From Dallia pectoralis (lineage: Eukaryota; Chordata; Actinopteri; Esociformes; Umbridae), in contig CM055745.1 in NCBI GenBank assembly GCA_029465975.1, positions 13,470,812 to 13,534,811 of the forward strand: a stretch of DNA of 64,000 bases, given 5' to 3'. The notes under the pieces were generated by a model. The model ran no database searches. It saw nothing but the letters and a program-made list of their open reading frames with translations, and had not been told where the DNA came from. Made by a program: the position numbers and the translations under genes. This document shows, piece by piece, positions 23,719 through 34,500 of the stretch (within the stretch, counting starts at the first letter, position 1; each line of letters opens with the position of its first letter).

Positions 23719-24129
23719 TGTCACGGATGGAGCGGCGTAGTGCGGTGAAAGCCATGTGCAGAGCCAATAGATCCGTTTAACCAGGTTTATTAAAGACAAC
23801 CTGAACATAAAACAAACCGAGTACGGCGAAAACACACTAAACTGTGAACTTAAATCAAAGATGCGCACATAGCGACTTACACACAAACGTTTAAGAACGA
23901 CAGCTATATATATACAAACACTCACCTCTAAAACACAGTGACATGTAGTAACAAACAATGCTAAGCAAGGAGTGACTTGCTAGCGACCCTTTTATCCCCA
24001 CATAAAGTGACAGATTACTAACAGCTGTGACCACGTGAAAGAGGAAGTAATCACAGCTAGTGAACACAAAAACACGGAAGTGGATCACCGAAATGGAAGT
24101 GTAGCAACGCCACCACACCAATCGTGACA
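23719..24129 (-). mobile_element. 3' LTR of the young element
   Basis: Plus-strand ends are TGTCACGGATGG and CCAATCGTGACA. The minus-strand sequence holds AATAAA just before the end region. It differs from the 5' LTR at GGAG/GAAG, one C in a CCC run, and CAATCG/CATTCG. Confidence 0.93.
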
Positions 24130-24315
24130 GTATCCCCCACTAAAAGGCTAGCTCCCCAGATAGCCGAACGAACCAACAAAAACCACAAGGGAGCAACAAG
24201 ACAGGACCTACAGTTAAACCCAATGGGTTAGTCCATCAGGACGGGTCCAGTCCTGAATAGGCCACGGTAGCCGACCGCCATCTCGAGCGGCTGAGAGGCC
24301 GCCAGTTTGAGCGGC

Positions 24316-25940
24316 TCAGGGTGCGTCGTGGCGGCGGCCATCGTGGGCGACGTGGCGGAGGCCATCGTGGGCGACGTGGCATAGGCCATCGTGGGCGACG
24401 TGGCGGAGGCCATCGTGGGCGACGTGGCGGAGGCCATCGTGGGCGACGTGGCGGAGGCCATCGTGGGCGAGGCGTGGCGGCGGCCATCGTGAGCGTGGTC
24501 GGGCGGCGGCCATCGTGAGCGTGGTCGTGGCGGCGGCCATCGTGAGTGGTCGTGGCGGCGGCCATCGTGAGCGTGAGTCGTGGCGGCGGCCATCGTGAGC
24601 GTGGTCGGGCGGCGGCCATCGTGAGCGTGGTCGTGGCGGCGCCATCGTGAGCGTCGTGTGGCGGCGGCCATCGAGCGCCGCGTGGCGGCGGCCATCGTGA
24701 GCGTAGTCGTGGCGGCGGCCATCGTGAGCGTCCGTGGGCGGCGGCCATCGTGAGCGTCAGTGTGGCGGCGGCCATCGTGAGCGTAGTCGTGGCGGCGGCC
24801 ATCGTGAGCGAGTCGTGGCGGCGGCCATCGTGAGCGCCAGCGTCGTGGCGGCGGCCATCGTGAGCGCGTCGTGGCGGCGGCCATCGTGAACGCGTCGTGG
24901 CGCGGCCCTCGTGGGCGGCGATGCGGCAGCCATTGTGGGCGGCGATGCGGCAGCCATTGTGGGCGGCGATGCGGCAGCCATTGTGGGCGGCGATGCGGCA
25001 GCCATTGTGGGCGGCGATGCGGCAGCCATTGTGGGCGGCGATGCGGCAGCCATTGTGGGCGGCGATGCGGCAGCCATTGTGGGCGGCGATGCGTCAGCCA
25101 TTGTGGGCGGCGATGCGGCAGCCATTGTGGGCGGTGGCGTGACGGCGGCAGCCATCTTGGGCGCGGGCGTGACGGCGGGAGCCATCGTGGACGCTGGCGA
25201 GACGGCGGCAGGCATCTTGGGCGCTGGCGTGACGACAACAGCCATCTTGGGCGCTGGCGTGACGGCGGGGGCCATCGTGGGCGCTGGCGAGTCGGCGGCA
25301 GCCATCTTGGGCGCTGGCGTGACGGCAGCAGCCATCTTGAGCGCTGGCGGGACGGCGGGAGCCATCGTGGACGCTGGCGAGACGGCGGCAGCCATCTTGG
25401 GCGCTGGCGGGACGACGGCAGCCATCTTGAGCGCTGGCGGGACGACGGCAGCCATCTTGAGCGCTGGCGTGACGGCAACAGCCATCTTGAGCGCTGGCGG
25501 GACGGCGGCAGCCATCTTGAGCGCTGGCGGGACGGCGGCAGCCATCTTGAGCGCTGGCGGGACGACAGGAGCCATCGTGGACGCTGGCGTGACGGCGGCA
25601 GCCATCTTGAGCGCTGGCGGGACGGCGGGAGCCATCGTGACGCTGGCGTGACGGCGGGAGCCATCGTGGGCGCTGGCGTGACGGCAACAGCCATCTTGAG
25701 CGCCGGCGGGATGACGGCAGCCATCTTGAGCGCTGGCGGGACGACGGTAGCCATCTTGGGCGCTGGCGGGACGGCAGGAACCATCGTGGGCGCTGGCGTG
25801 ACGGCGGGGGCCATCGTGGACGCTGGCGTGACGGCGGCAGCCATCTTGGGCGCTGGCGGGTCGGCAGGAACCATCGTGGACGCTGGCGTGACGGCGACCA
25901 TCTCAGGCGCAAGCGTGGTGGCGACCATCTCAGGCGCTGG
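24316..25940. repeat. GC-rich composite minisatellite with 24, 27 and 30 bp units
   Basis: Four blocks: 24 bp units around GGCGGAGGCCATCGTGGGCG (24320-24480); roughly 27 bp units around CGGCGGCCATCGTGAGCG (24480-24905); 24 bp units GGCGATGCGGCAGCCATTGT (24905-25140); 30 bp units around GCGGCAGCCATCTTGGGCGC (25140-25930). All share GCCAT(C/T)NTG. Because most units are multiples of three, long frames stay open on both strands; this is not evidence for protein. The minus-strand frame (KMAA repeats) is continuous from about 26375 with one TAG at 26166-26168. Confidence 0.95.
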
Positions 25941-26401
25941 CTCCTGTAAATCCAGCCATGTCCTCCACCACGTCCTGATAATGGCCGTGGGCTGGTCATC
26001 CAACCCTCCGGGGGTTTTTCTGTCCCTGACGTCGGCGGCAGAAAAGGGTCTTCCCACGGCGGGGTAGTGGCTGTAGCTCCAGGGGTTTTCCTCCTCCTGT
26101 CTGCAGCCCCGGAACAGTGGGCGGTGTCTTCTGCCCGCCCCAGCCGACGTCCGATGTTGCGGGGACTAGTCGACTGAGGACGGGATCCCATAGCAGGGCG
26201 TCTTCCAGGGAGTCCTCCTCCACTCGCCGTAGACCGCCTCCTCATCATCCGAGGAGAGGGAGTCGGACCCCCAATCACCCTGCCAGGTGTAGCGCCGCTC
26301 CTGCTGCTCCGTGGGTTGACGGTGAGCTTCATACCTCGGAGCGCTATAGCTTGCCCCTCCGAGGAATCCACTCACCGTCCGGCTCTGCGGGCTTTTGGGT
26401 G

Positions 26402-26411
26402 GCTTAGCATT
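26402..26411 (-). promoter_or_regulatory. predicted self-priming primer-binding site
   Basis: The plus strand reads GCTTAGCATT one base from the 5' LTR. Its exact reverse complement AATGCTAAGC occurs in the LTR at 26651-26660, 30 bases downstream (minus-strand sense) of the ATAAAA box at 26685-26690. The transcript 5' end could therefore fold onto this site and prime. A tRNA-type site starting TGG is absent. Confidence 0.75.
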
Positions 26412-26412
26412 C

Positions 26413-26824
26413 TGTCACGGATGGAGCGGCGTAGTGCGGTGAAAGCCATGTGCAGAGCCAATAGATCCGTTTAACCAGGTTTATTAAAGACAACCTGAAC
26501 ATAAAACAAACCGAGTACGGCGAAAACACACTAAACTGTGAACTTAAATCAAAGATGCGCACATAGCGACTTACACACAAACGTTTAAGAACGACAGCTA
26601 TATATATACAAACACTCACCTCTAAAACACAGTGACATGTAGTAACAAACAATGCTAAGCAAGAAGTGACTTGCTAGCGACCCCTTTTATCCCCACATAA
26701 AGTGACAGATTACTAACAGCTGTGACCACGTGAAAGAGGAAGTAATCACAGCTAGTGAACACAAAAACACGGAAGTGGATCACCGAAATGGAAGTGTAGC
26801 AACGCCACCACACCATTCGTGACA
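26413..26824 (-). mobile_element. 5' LTR of the young element, with promoter
   Basis: Sense (minus) strand: TGTCACGAATGG at the start, GGGGATAAAAGG as TATA-like box (26685-26690), then the predicted start at GCTTAGCATTG, and TTTAATAAACC as polyadenylation signal. It ends CCATCCGTGACA. Confidence 0.93.
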
Positions 26825-27204
26825 CAAGGGATACCAGGCTCCTCTAAGGTGGACTTCATTATGGTGAAGATCTCACCTGCTGTCCCACATCTCGTCCCAC
26901 TTGTTGTGCACAAACTTCGAAACTGGTGGACAACTTTGCTGCCCATGAGGACCCGGACAGTAAGCGGGTTCATCTGTTCCACTCCTATAATAATGTCAAG
27001 TTAGAATCATACAGATGTTCATGTTGTTAGATGTTTAAAAATACACAAAGCAAATGTTTCACAGAGGAGAAACATCTGAAATATTTTGGGAAATACCAGC
27101 GTCATTCGAAGGGTATGCAGGGCTTTATTCATCCTTCACAAGCTCCTTGGTGAAATATGGTGTGAGTGCTTAATTGATAATGCAGATATGACTTAGTCCA
27201 GGCA

Positions 27205-27316
27205 CACCTGTACTCCTGCGCACCTGTACTCCTGCGCACCTGTACTCCTGCGCACCTGTACTCCTGCGCACCTGTACTCCTGCGCACCTGTACTCCTGCG
27301 CACCTGTACTCCTGCG
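27205..27316. repeat. 16 bp minisatellite, exactly seven units
   Basis: Seven identical units of CACCTGTACTCCTGCG. The identity of all units implies recent expansion or gene conversion. It abuts the coding-like block of the decayed hAT-like gene at 27330-27410. Confidence 0.97.
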
Positions 27317-27856
27317 CTGGTGGCCCCAGGTGGTCCGCAAAGGCTTAAGGGAGATGTTGTGAACTACCAACCCAGCTGTCATTTTGACCTCAGCCCTTCT
27401 TGTCTGTAAGAAATTAAACATTATTAATCCTCCCAAAAGACCATAGTTTATTTCAAATAGACACCTGCGATAATAGGGCACATTTAAAAAACAAATTCAG
27501 CAACTAAGATCTCAAATTAAGACAACTGGACTGTACTAAACTGAAATACAAACCACAAATTAGTCTAAACTATCAACCATGACTTTACCGTGATCAACTA
27601 TAACACCAAACTCTTGTCTGAACCTTGACAGGACCATTCCACATATCATACCTTAACCTGTTGTGCAGACATCCCCCGAACAGAGGGAACAGGCATTGCA
27701 TATTGGGATATTGTGGCTGTGAACTGGAGAGCCGGTTGCTTTTCTTGGTGGCCTTTGCTTTTTATGTGGCGCACTACATCTGCCACACGTTTGTCTGTCT
27801 TTTCTCACTTGGCTGGTTCTTTAAATAAAATAAAAAGTTTTGCTTTTGTCTCTTAC

Positions 27857-28337
27857 GTACGGAGCCCCGGAGGTGACATGAAGAAAAAAAAACAAACACT
27901 AAACTCGAGAACTTTACGTTCAATCTTGAGAACTTTCTTTCATTCTCGAGAACTTTACGTTCATTCTCGAGAACTTTTATTTCATTCTCGAGAACTACGT
28001 TCATTCTCGAGAACTTTTATGTCATTCTCGAGAACTTTACGTTCATTCTCGAGAACTTTTCTTTCATTCTCGAGAACTTTACGTTAATTCTCGAGAACAT
28101 TAATTTAATTTCTCAAGAACTTTTATTTAATTCTCGAGAACTTTACGTTCTTTCACGAGAACTTTGTCTCGCTGCTGGCCGGTCCCTGCTGATCCAGATG
28201 GGACCGGCCAAAGACACAGTGGTGATCGGGAGGATCTTATACTCGTATTCAAAGCGTTTTGTCTATTCAACTCTAATATCTGATCGTTTGTCTTTTTCGT
28301 TTTAACGTTAATATAAATATTAATGTTTGGTTTATGA
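27857..28337 (+). repeat. inverted arm, left: palindrome minisatellite
   Basis: Starts GTACGGAGCCCCGGAGGTG, then about 13 units of about 21 bp each carrying the palindrome TTCTCGAGAA or a one-base variant, alternating with spacers such as CTTTACGTTCA and CTTTTATTTCA. Ends with about 170 bp unique to the repeat. The reverse complement occurs at 30989-31387. The inner end coincides with the start of the piggyBac-like element. Confidence 0.9.
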
Positions 28338-28954
28338 CTAGGAGCGCCAACAGCCCGCGGGCGTTGCAGTTAGTAATTAAAAATGATATATAATGATGAA
28401 AAGCTACAGCCTCGTCCTTCCATGACTTTTCCTAAATACGTGCATTTTACCTTGTCCCGTTTTCAGAATTGCAAAATCACAAAACGAACACTATATAAAA
28501 CTACTATTTACATGTGTTTGATAGCTAAACTGCCGTCCTGTCGCCAAAATCCCACGCCGCTGGGCGTTCTAATTGCGGTACCCAGACACCAATCACCTCA
28601 CTGGGCTTATGACATCAATGGTTGAATGGGCCATACGCAAACAAAAGACTGATAGATACACATATACAATAGATTGACTGGCTTGGTTGAATTTCAATGA
28701 ACTAGAAAAAAGAGGTAAGTTGATAAATAAACATGTTTCACTAAATAAACAGAACGAATTCATCCAATTGCATCTATGTATACAGCCCATTCATTGAATT
28801 TTTTATTATTTATCAGTTCTATGTGTCATGCGCCTATTGCACTCAATAATTAATAACGAATAATCATCAGTGTATTGATTTAGCCTACAAGAGACTTCAA
28901 CAAAATATAATTTTGTATCGAAATTAAACTAATATAAACTTTATCAATAGGCAC

Positions 28955-29110
28955 ACAGAGAAGGACATGTCTGTTGATGAACTCAAAGCCTTCATTGCGC
29001 TTTTGTATGTCCGGGGCGCATACGGCAGAAAGAGCATGAAACTGGACTGGTTTTGGTCGGTTCTATATGAAACTGTACCCGTTTTGGTCCGATCTATATG
29101 AACACTGTGC
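28955..29110 (+). pseudogene. piggyBac transposase fragment
   Basis: The frame SVDELKAFIALLYVRGAYG and RKSMKLDWFWS is the well-conserved start of the DDE_Tnp_1_7 region found in fish piggyBac transposases and PGBD genes. The matching part is only about 35 codons. The frame becomes meaningless after SVLYE. The catalytic aspartates are not present. Confidence 0.7.
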
Positions 29111-29402
29111 GCAGTGTAACCGGTTTACTTTGCGTGTCCTGCTTACTTTGCGTGTCCTTTGCCGATGTGGACCCGAGAGATAAATATAAATAGATTAGTT
29201 TATCGGCCAATCATGGGCAAATCATTTGATTGTGCATGTCGCTTGTGATCTAAAATGTTTTAGCACTACATCGAAATAGGACATACAGTTTGATGGATTT
29301 TCCTTTATTCGTTTTTTTATGTTTTTTTATGGTTACAAGACAATAAATACATACTATTTTAGTAAAATGTTTTATTTCATAATTCATCGTAATGCATTTA
29401 AT

Positions 29403-30805
29403 CAGGGCCGTGCAGAGACCTTAGGAGGGGCAGGTGCTCAAAGTATAACAGGGGCACATTGAACAAGGTTTTAAATAGCTGTGCTCAAAATATCAATACA
29501 GCAATATATAGTGAAGCATTCCTTGCTGATTCACATATCGATATGGATGATTATGTATTGACACGGCAGCAAATGCTGTGATGCTGTTTTGAAAAAGAAA
29601 CAGAATAGAAAAGACAATTTTAAGTTTAAAAGTAAAAAAAAAAGATTTTCTGTCCACCTAATAATAACTCTGGGATTAGACACGTTTAAAAAGTTGTCCC
29701 AACCTGATGGCCTTTTCATCTCTGTTCTATAGAATAATTAAGAACAGCTGTTATAGTAAAAACTATAGAAAACGTTATCGACGTGGCCCATGTTTCATAC
29801 GTCCAATATAGTTTTATTCAATGCCATGTCAGCATTTGTAGCTATTTTGATGGCAAAAAAGGAATTACAAAAACACAAGAGTTACATTAAAATTTCACAT
29901 TAAATAAACAAATATAAATTAATAGAACACCCAAGAGCTGCAGGTAGATGAAATAAGATACCAGATTCAAAAAAGTACATTTATCTGAGAAAAACAACAT
30001 TAATTGGGCGATATGATGATGGTGGCCATGGCAGCGGTAAGAGTGAAAAACAAAAATCTATATAGAGCGAGGTGTTTGTGTGTCCACAGTATACAATACT
30101 GTGATCATGATTTCAAATTGCATTGTGACTATGAGATGTAGTTACATTTATTTCCAGAGAGATATTATTGAGTTTACAGGCTATAGTGGTCTTGCCTCTG
30201 TAAACACTGTTGCTATTGTAGGAATTTTTATTTTTTATTTTTATAATGATAATTAAGGGAATGAGAAAATCTGAATAAGCCTTACCAGTGTTGTCATAAT
30301 TATTTTTAAGGCACTCTACGTTTAAAAAAATACTGTAATATAATAATAGTTTAGTCAAATAACATAAATAAGACCAGAGCCCTCTATGCCTGTGAAACTG
30401 TTCTCCCTCAAACAGCACGCTAACGTTACTTACACTACAGGCTATAACAGCATATAAACAACATATCTGCATGCTCTCTTCACATCACATCGTTCTTGTA
30501 AAATAATAATAAGTAAATAAACATCAAAATCACTTTGCTGAGAATGAAACAGCACATACCAGCTGCCGCGGTGTTGAAAATATCCTCTGGCAATAAAATA
30601 AATTTGCGTGCAGTGTGAGGAATCGTCCCGTTATGATGAGGTGGTCGTCGTCAGGTATAAGGTCATCACGGGGATTTTATTTACGGCGAAATTATTATTC
30701 AGAAATGTTACTAATATTTAGATTGGGCATGAGCAGGCATTAACAAAAGGGCATGTTATTTAAAAAAAAATGAAGAAATTTTGCTTTGACAAATGCACGT
30801 GCCTG
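29403..30805. mobile_element. non-autonomous hAT with perfect 8 bp target duplication
   Basis: Starts CAGGGCCGTGCAGAGACC and ends AAATGCACGTGCCTG, imperfect inverted ends of hAT type. The 8 bp CATTTAAT stands on both sides (29395-29402 and 30806-30813). The related sequence at about 19816-19845 shows the same site without an insert (TTCATTTAATATAGGATGAT). The 1403 bp interior has no transposase frame. Confidence 0.9.
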
Positions 30806-30988
30806 CATTTAATTCAGGATAATAACACTGTAGATGAACTGATGCTGTAGTAGATGGATGGCAGGTTATTCAGTGAATGGATGGTGAATTTTTATTATAA
30901 TTAGATCAGAAATCTGAGTCCAGACGGAAACTTCACCCCGAGTGTCTTTGTTTGTTACTCCACATGATAATAAAGCTACGCTTTTAAA

Positions 30989-31387
30989 TCATAAACCAAA
31001 CATTAATATTTATATTAACGTTAAAACGAAAAAGACAAACGATCAGATATTAGAGTTGAATAGACAAAACGCTTTGAATACGAGTATAAGATCCTCCCGA
31101 TCACCACTGTGTCTTTGGCCGGTCCCATCTGGATCAGCAGGGACCGGCCAGCAGCGAGGCAAAGTTCTCGAGAATGAACGTAAAGTTCTCGAGAATGAAA
31201 GAAAAGTTCTCGAGAATGAAAGAAAAGTTCTTGAGAATGAACGTAAAGTTCTCGAGAATGAAAGAAAAGTTCTCGAGAATGAAAGAAAAGTTCTTGAGAA
31301 TGAACGTAAAGTTCTCGAGAATTAACGTTAAGTTCTCGAGTTTAGTGTTCGTTTTTTTTTCTTCATGTCACCTCCGGGGCTCCGTAC
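30989..31387 (-). repeat. inverted arm, right: palindrome minisatellite
   Basis: Reverse complement of 27857-28337, with about nine instead of thirteen TTCTCGAGAA units, which explains its shorter length. It ends CCGTAC at 31387. It could form a hairpin with the left arm across 2.65 kb. Confidence 0.9.
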
Positions 31388-31599
31388 TTACGGGTCATCT
31401 TTGAAACCTTAAAGAATTCATGGTCATGTTGGTTTAATAACTCTACACTCAGTTACAAAAACATGCCTACTTCTATTGCACTATTCCTGTATTTATGTGT
31501 TTTGCACTATTCCTGTATTTATGTTTAATTATTTGAAATACATCTTACCTGTTCGAAGTGCTATTTGGTCCTACAGAAAAAGTCTTCATCCAGAGTGAG

Positions 31600-34500
31600 T
31601 CTTCTTCTTCTTCTTTTCATTTAATGGCAGATCGCAACCAACTTAAGGTGCATATACCGCCACCTACCGCACTGGAGTGTGAGGCCGGTCACAGCCTCCC
31701 TGCTATATCCTTCTGTACAGCCCCGTGTTCCTGAGAAAAATAAATAATGCCTTCATTACTGCCTCCTTCCCTTTTCCACCCCCAAGCACCCCACCTAAGT
31801 CCCAACCCCTCTTAGTCTCCCTAACACTACCATACATAACCTCCCTATCCATGTCATACCTCCCACAGACAAACAACACATGCTCAACCGTTTCCTCCAC
31901 CTCACACCTATCACATAAACCTGTGTCATGTTTTGCCACAACTCTCAACGTGCCATTCAACCCTGTGTGCCCATACCTTAACCTACTCCACACCACCTCT
32001 TCCCTTCTACATCCTATCATGCCCACAACCTCCCTCACTGACCTATGTATACCCCGGAAGTGCCTGCCTTTACCACCTTCTCCCCACTGTCTCTCCCACA
32101 CTGCAATCCCTGCTTCACGAATCAACGCCATAACCTCCCTGCGCCCCAACGCCACCCTGACATCCACCTCAGTCCTCCTTACAGCACTCTTTGCCACCAA
32201 GTCAGCCACCTCGTTACCCTCCACTCCAGCATGAGCGGGCACCCAACAAAACCTCACCACTACCCCCTGTCTCTCCAACCTCAGCAATATCCCCATCATT
32301 TCACCCAGTATGTCCTCCCTATCAGACCTACCATCCATTACACTACTCAACACTGCTGCTGAGTCTGAACATATCACCACCCTACATGGTGCCACATCCT
32401 CCACCCATCTCAACCCAATGATCACAGCCACCATCTCTGCAGTATACACGACACATTATCAGTGACTCTTTGACTGACACTCACACTGAACTCAGGGACA
32501 TGCACTCCAGCACCCACTCTACCAGCATTCACTACCTTAGACCGATCAGTATACACCCTTACAAACCCATAAAAGTGTCTGCAGACATACCTCTACACAC
32601 ACACGCTCACGCCCCCCCCTCCCCACTCCCTCCTCTCCAGCATCATGCCCACATCCACACTTGGCGTTGGAAACATCCACGGAGGGACAGGCCCTAATGC
32701 TATCGCCGGCCCTACCTCTATCCCCTCCAAGCCGTACTCTATCACTTTCTGCCCAATTGTCCATCCATACATCCTCATACTAGCCTTGTCCCTCTCCCAA
32801 CACTCCCTAGTTGCCACAACCGCCGTGTGGCTTTTAGCACACCCCTTCAACCTGGCCCAATACGCCAGTGCCAACTTGTCCCTCCTCAAGCTCAATGGCA
32901 ATTCCCCTGTGTCCACCTGCAACACCACCACTGGAGTGGTCCTGATAGCCCCCACACATAGCCTTAGTGCTCGTGATTGCACCCTGTCCAATCTCTGTAG
33001 CACCGTCTTGGCCGCAGCACCATAAATAAAACACCCATAGTGGATCTAACCAGTGCCTGATACATACACATCAGTGTCTTCCTATCTGCCCCCCAATCTA
33101 CACCTGCCACTGCCCTCATGGGCGGAGTTACTTTGTCACCATAGGCAATTATGAATCTAATAAGGTGGCTATGACAAGACCAAGAGAGGCTTATCCATGC
33201 ATTTATCTCCAGTAGGGTTGACCACTGTAATGGGCTCTTAACTGGACTTCCCAAAAAGACTGTAAAACAGCTGCAGCTCATTCAGAATGCTGCTGCTAGA
33301 ATGTTAACAAAAACTAAGAGAACAGAACACATCACGCCGGTTCTTAAATCTTTGCACTGGCTTCAAGTTAGTTACAGAATAGATTTTAAAGTTTTGCTAG
33401 TAGTCTATAAATCTCTGAACGAACTGGGCCCTGAATACATTTCTGATATGTTTGAGGATTATAAACCAAGCAGGGCACTCAGATCACTGAACTCAGGACA
33501 GCTAGTGGAGCCCAGAGTCAAAACTAAACATGGTGAAGCTGCATTCAGCAGTTACGCTGCATGTAACTGGAATAAATTACCAGAAGATCTTAGACGTGCC
33601 CAAAATGTATCAATTTTTAAAGCCAGGCTAAAAACATTTCTCTCTTCGCAAGCATATGACTGAGCACTTAAACTTTATCACACTGTTAAGTCTATTTTAA
33701 TTATCTTTTTATGCTTTTATTTGTTTTATTCTTATGCATGGCATAAATGAAAACCTGTAATGTATACCTTTGGCCAGCGGAGCAAAAAGACCTATATGTT
33801 CTAGAGAAAGGCACTGGTTCAATTCCCCCCGCCGGACGCTAAATTGGTGTGGGATTGGCAGAAGGCCATCGGAGAGGCGTGTCTCCGTGAGGGACTTTAA
33901 ACAAGTGAAGCGTGAGGACACGCTCTCTCGTTTGGTGGGGGTAATGTAGCGACCCTGGTGGTAATTTTGTAGATGGCTCTGCCCAGCGTTCTCCCACAGG
34001 GGAGCCTTAGGTTGCATATGCCGTCACTTCAGCATTACAGATTGTTATAAAATGCATGTATTTTATTTATTTATTTTTTATTTATTTTTATTCTGATAAA
34101 AGCATGTATTTTATCATTTTATTATTTTCCTCTGTAAAGCACATTGAATTGCTTCTATGTATGAATTGTGCTATATAAATAAACTTGCTTGCTTGCTCAT
34201 CAGATTCGGCACCTTCCGGACTTCTACTCTAGAAACTCCACATGTCTCCCCCACGTAAGCCTCTTATCAAACCACAACCCCAAATACTTAAACTCTAACA
34301 CCCTTCCTAATTCCTGTCCATACATATATAGCCGAACCTCACCCACCATCCGCCTAGAGTACACCATGAAACAAGATTTAGCCACCGACATCCTAAAACC
34401 CCATGTCTTGGACCAGTCCTCCACCACACCCACCGCCTCTTGCCTTGGCAATCTCTGTACTAACCACCACCAATGCATCCATAGTAGACCTCCCTCTCCT

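Larger units (their letters stand above)
23719..26824 (-). mobile_element. complete non-autonomous LTR retrotransposon (sushi-type), very young
   Basis: Two LTRs of 411 and 412 bp in the same orientation differ by about two substitutions and one indel. Perfect 5 bp target duplication CAAGG lies at 23714-23718 and 26825-26829. Read on the minus strand it has a primer-binding site complementary to its own transcript start (26402-26411) and a purine tract TTAGTGGGGGATAC just before the 3' LTR (24130-24143). No gag, protease, RT or integrase motif occurs in its 2.28 kb interior, which is mostly minisatellite, so it must borrow proteins from a relative. Removing it and one CAAGG joins an exon of the host pseudogene in frame. 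Solo LTRs of the family lie at 3796 and 60601. Confidence 0.92.
21885..27410 (-). pseudogene. hAT-like (DUF4371-type) transposase-derived gene, decayed, at least three exons
   Basis: Minus-strand blocks in order. 27410-27330 reads AEVKMTAGLVVHNISL. 26986-26825 joined to 23713-23554 reads MNPLTVRVL, SLCTTSGTRCGTAGEIF, PGIPWENCIGLSVDDAAVN and HPDTYIHGCPVAHN. 22110-21885 reads LNRLLNEGDI then, after a frameshift, FHEAALCFLTSAVDYALKKLPL. The second block begins after an AG acceptor (TATTATTATAG) and ends at a GTGAGT donor (23548-23553), so it is a true exon. The words match fish RNase H-fold hAT-like proteins. An LTR element splits exon 2 in mid-codon context, a minisatellite truncates exon 1 at 27316, and the last exon is frameshifted. 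Confidence 0.6.
28338..30884 (+). mobile_element. piggyBac-like remnant, interrupted by a hAT
   Basis: Begins at the end-like sequence GACTAGGAGCGCCA (28336 on) and shares blocks in order with 19185-19920. It includes a piggyBac transposase fragment (28955-29110) and is split by the hAT at 29403-30805. Similarity to the other copy stops at about 30884, so the right terminus is lost. Confidence 0.6.

Noticed and set aside
24228..26371. Several open frames of 250 to 610 codons on both strands
   Set aside because: The units are mostly multiples of three, so frames stay open by construction in five of six readings. They were kept only as a minisatellite.
23719..26824. Interpretation as a MITE with 12 bp inverted ends
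   Set aside because: The ends TGTCACG...CGTGACA are inverted, but two long direct LTRs, a purine tract, a primer site and polyadenylation signals show an LTR retrotransposon.
27170..27481. 103-codon frame with repeated RRSTGAQEY
   Set aside because: It is the seven-unit 16 bp minisatellite plus flanking hAT-like exon sequence, not one protein.
27900..28165. Regular short repeats with spacers, CRISPR-like in appearance
   Set aside because: Spacers are only about 11 bp and are variants of each other, and the genome is a fish. It is a minisatellite.
27900..31345. TTCTCGAGAA as heat-shock element
   Set aside because: A heat-shock element needs TTC and GAA separated by two bases; here four bases separate them.
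31725..32700. Plus-strand frames rich in proline, serine and threonine
   Set aside because: They are the antisense of the Nimb RNase H region, which has clear motifs on the minus strand.
33770..34020. tRNA gene suggested by GGTTCAATTCC
   Set aside because: No matching A box or cloverleaf could be drawn; at best a decayed SINE.
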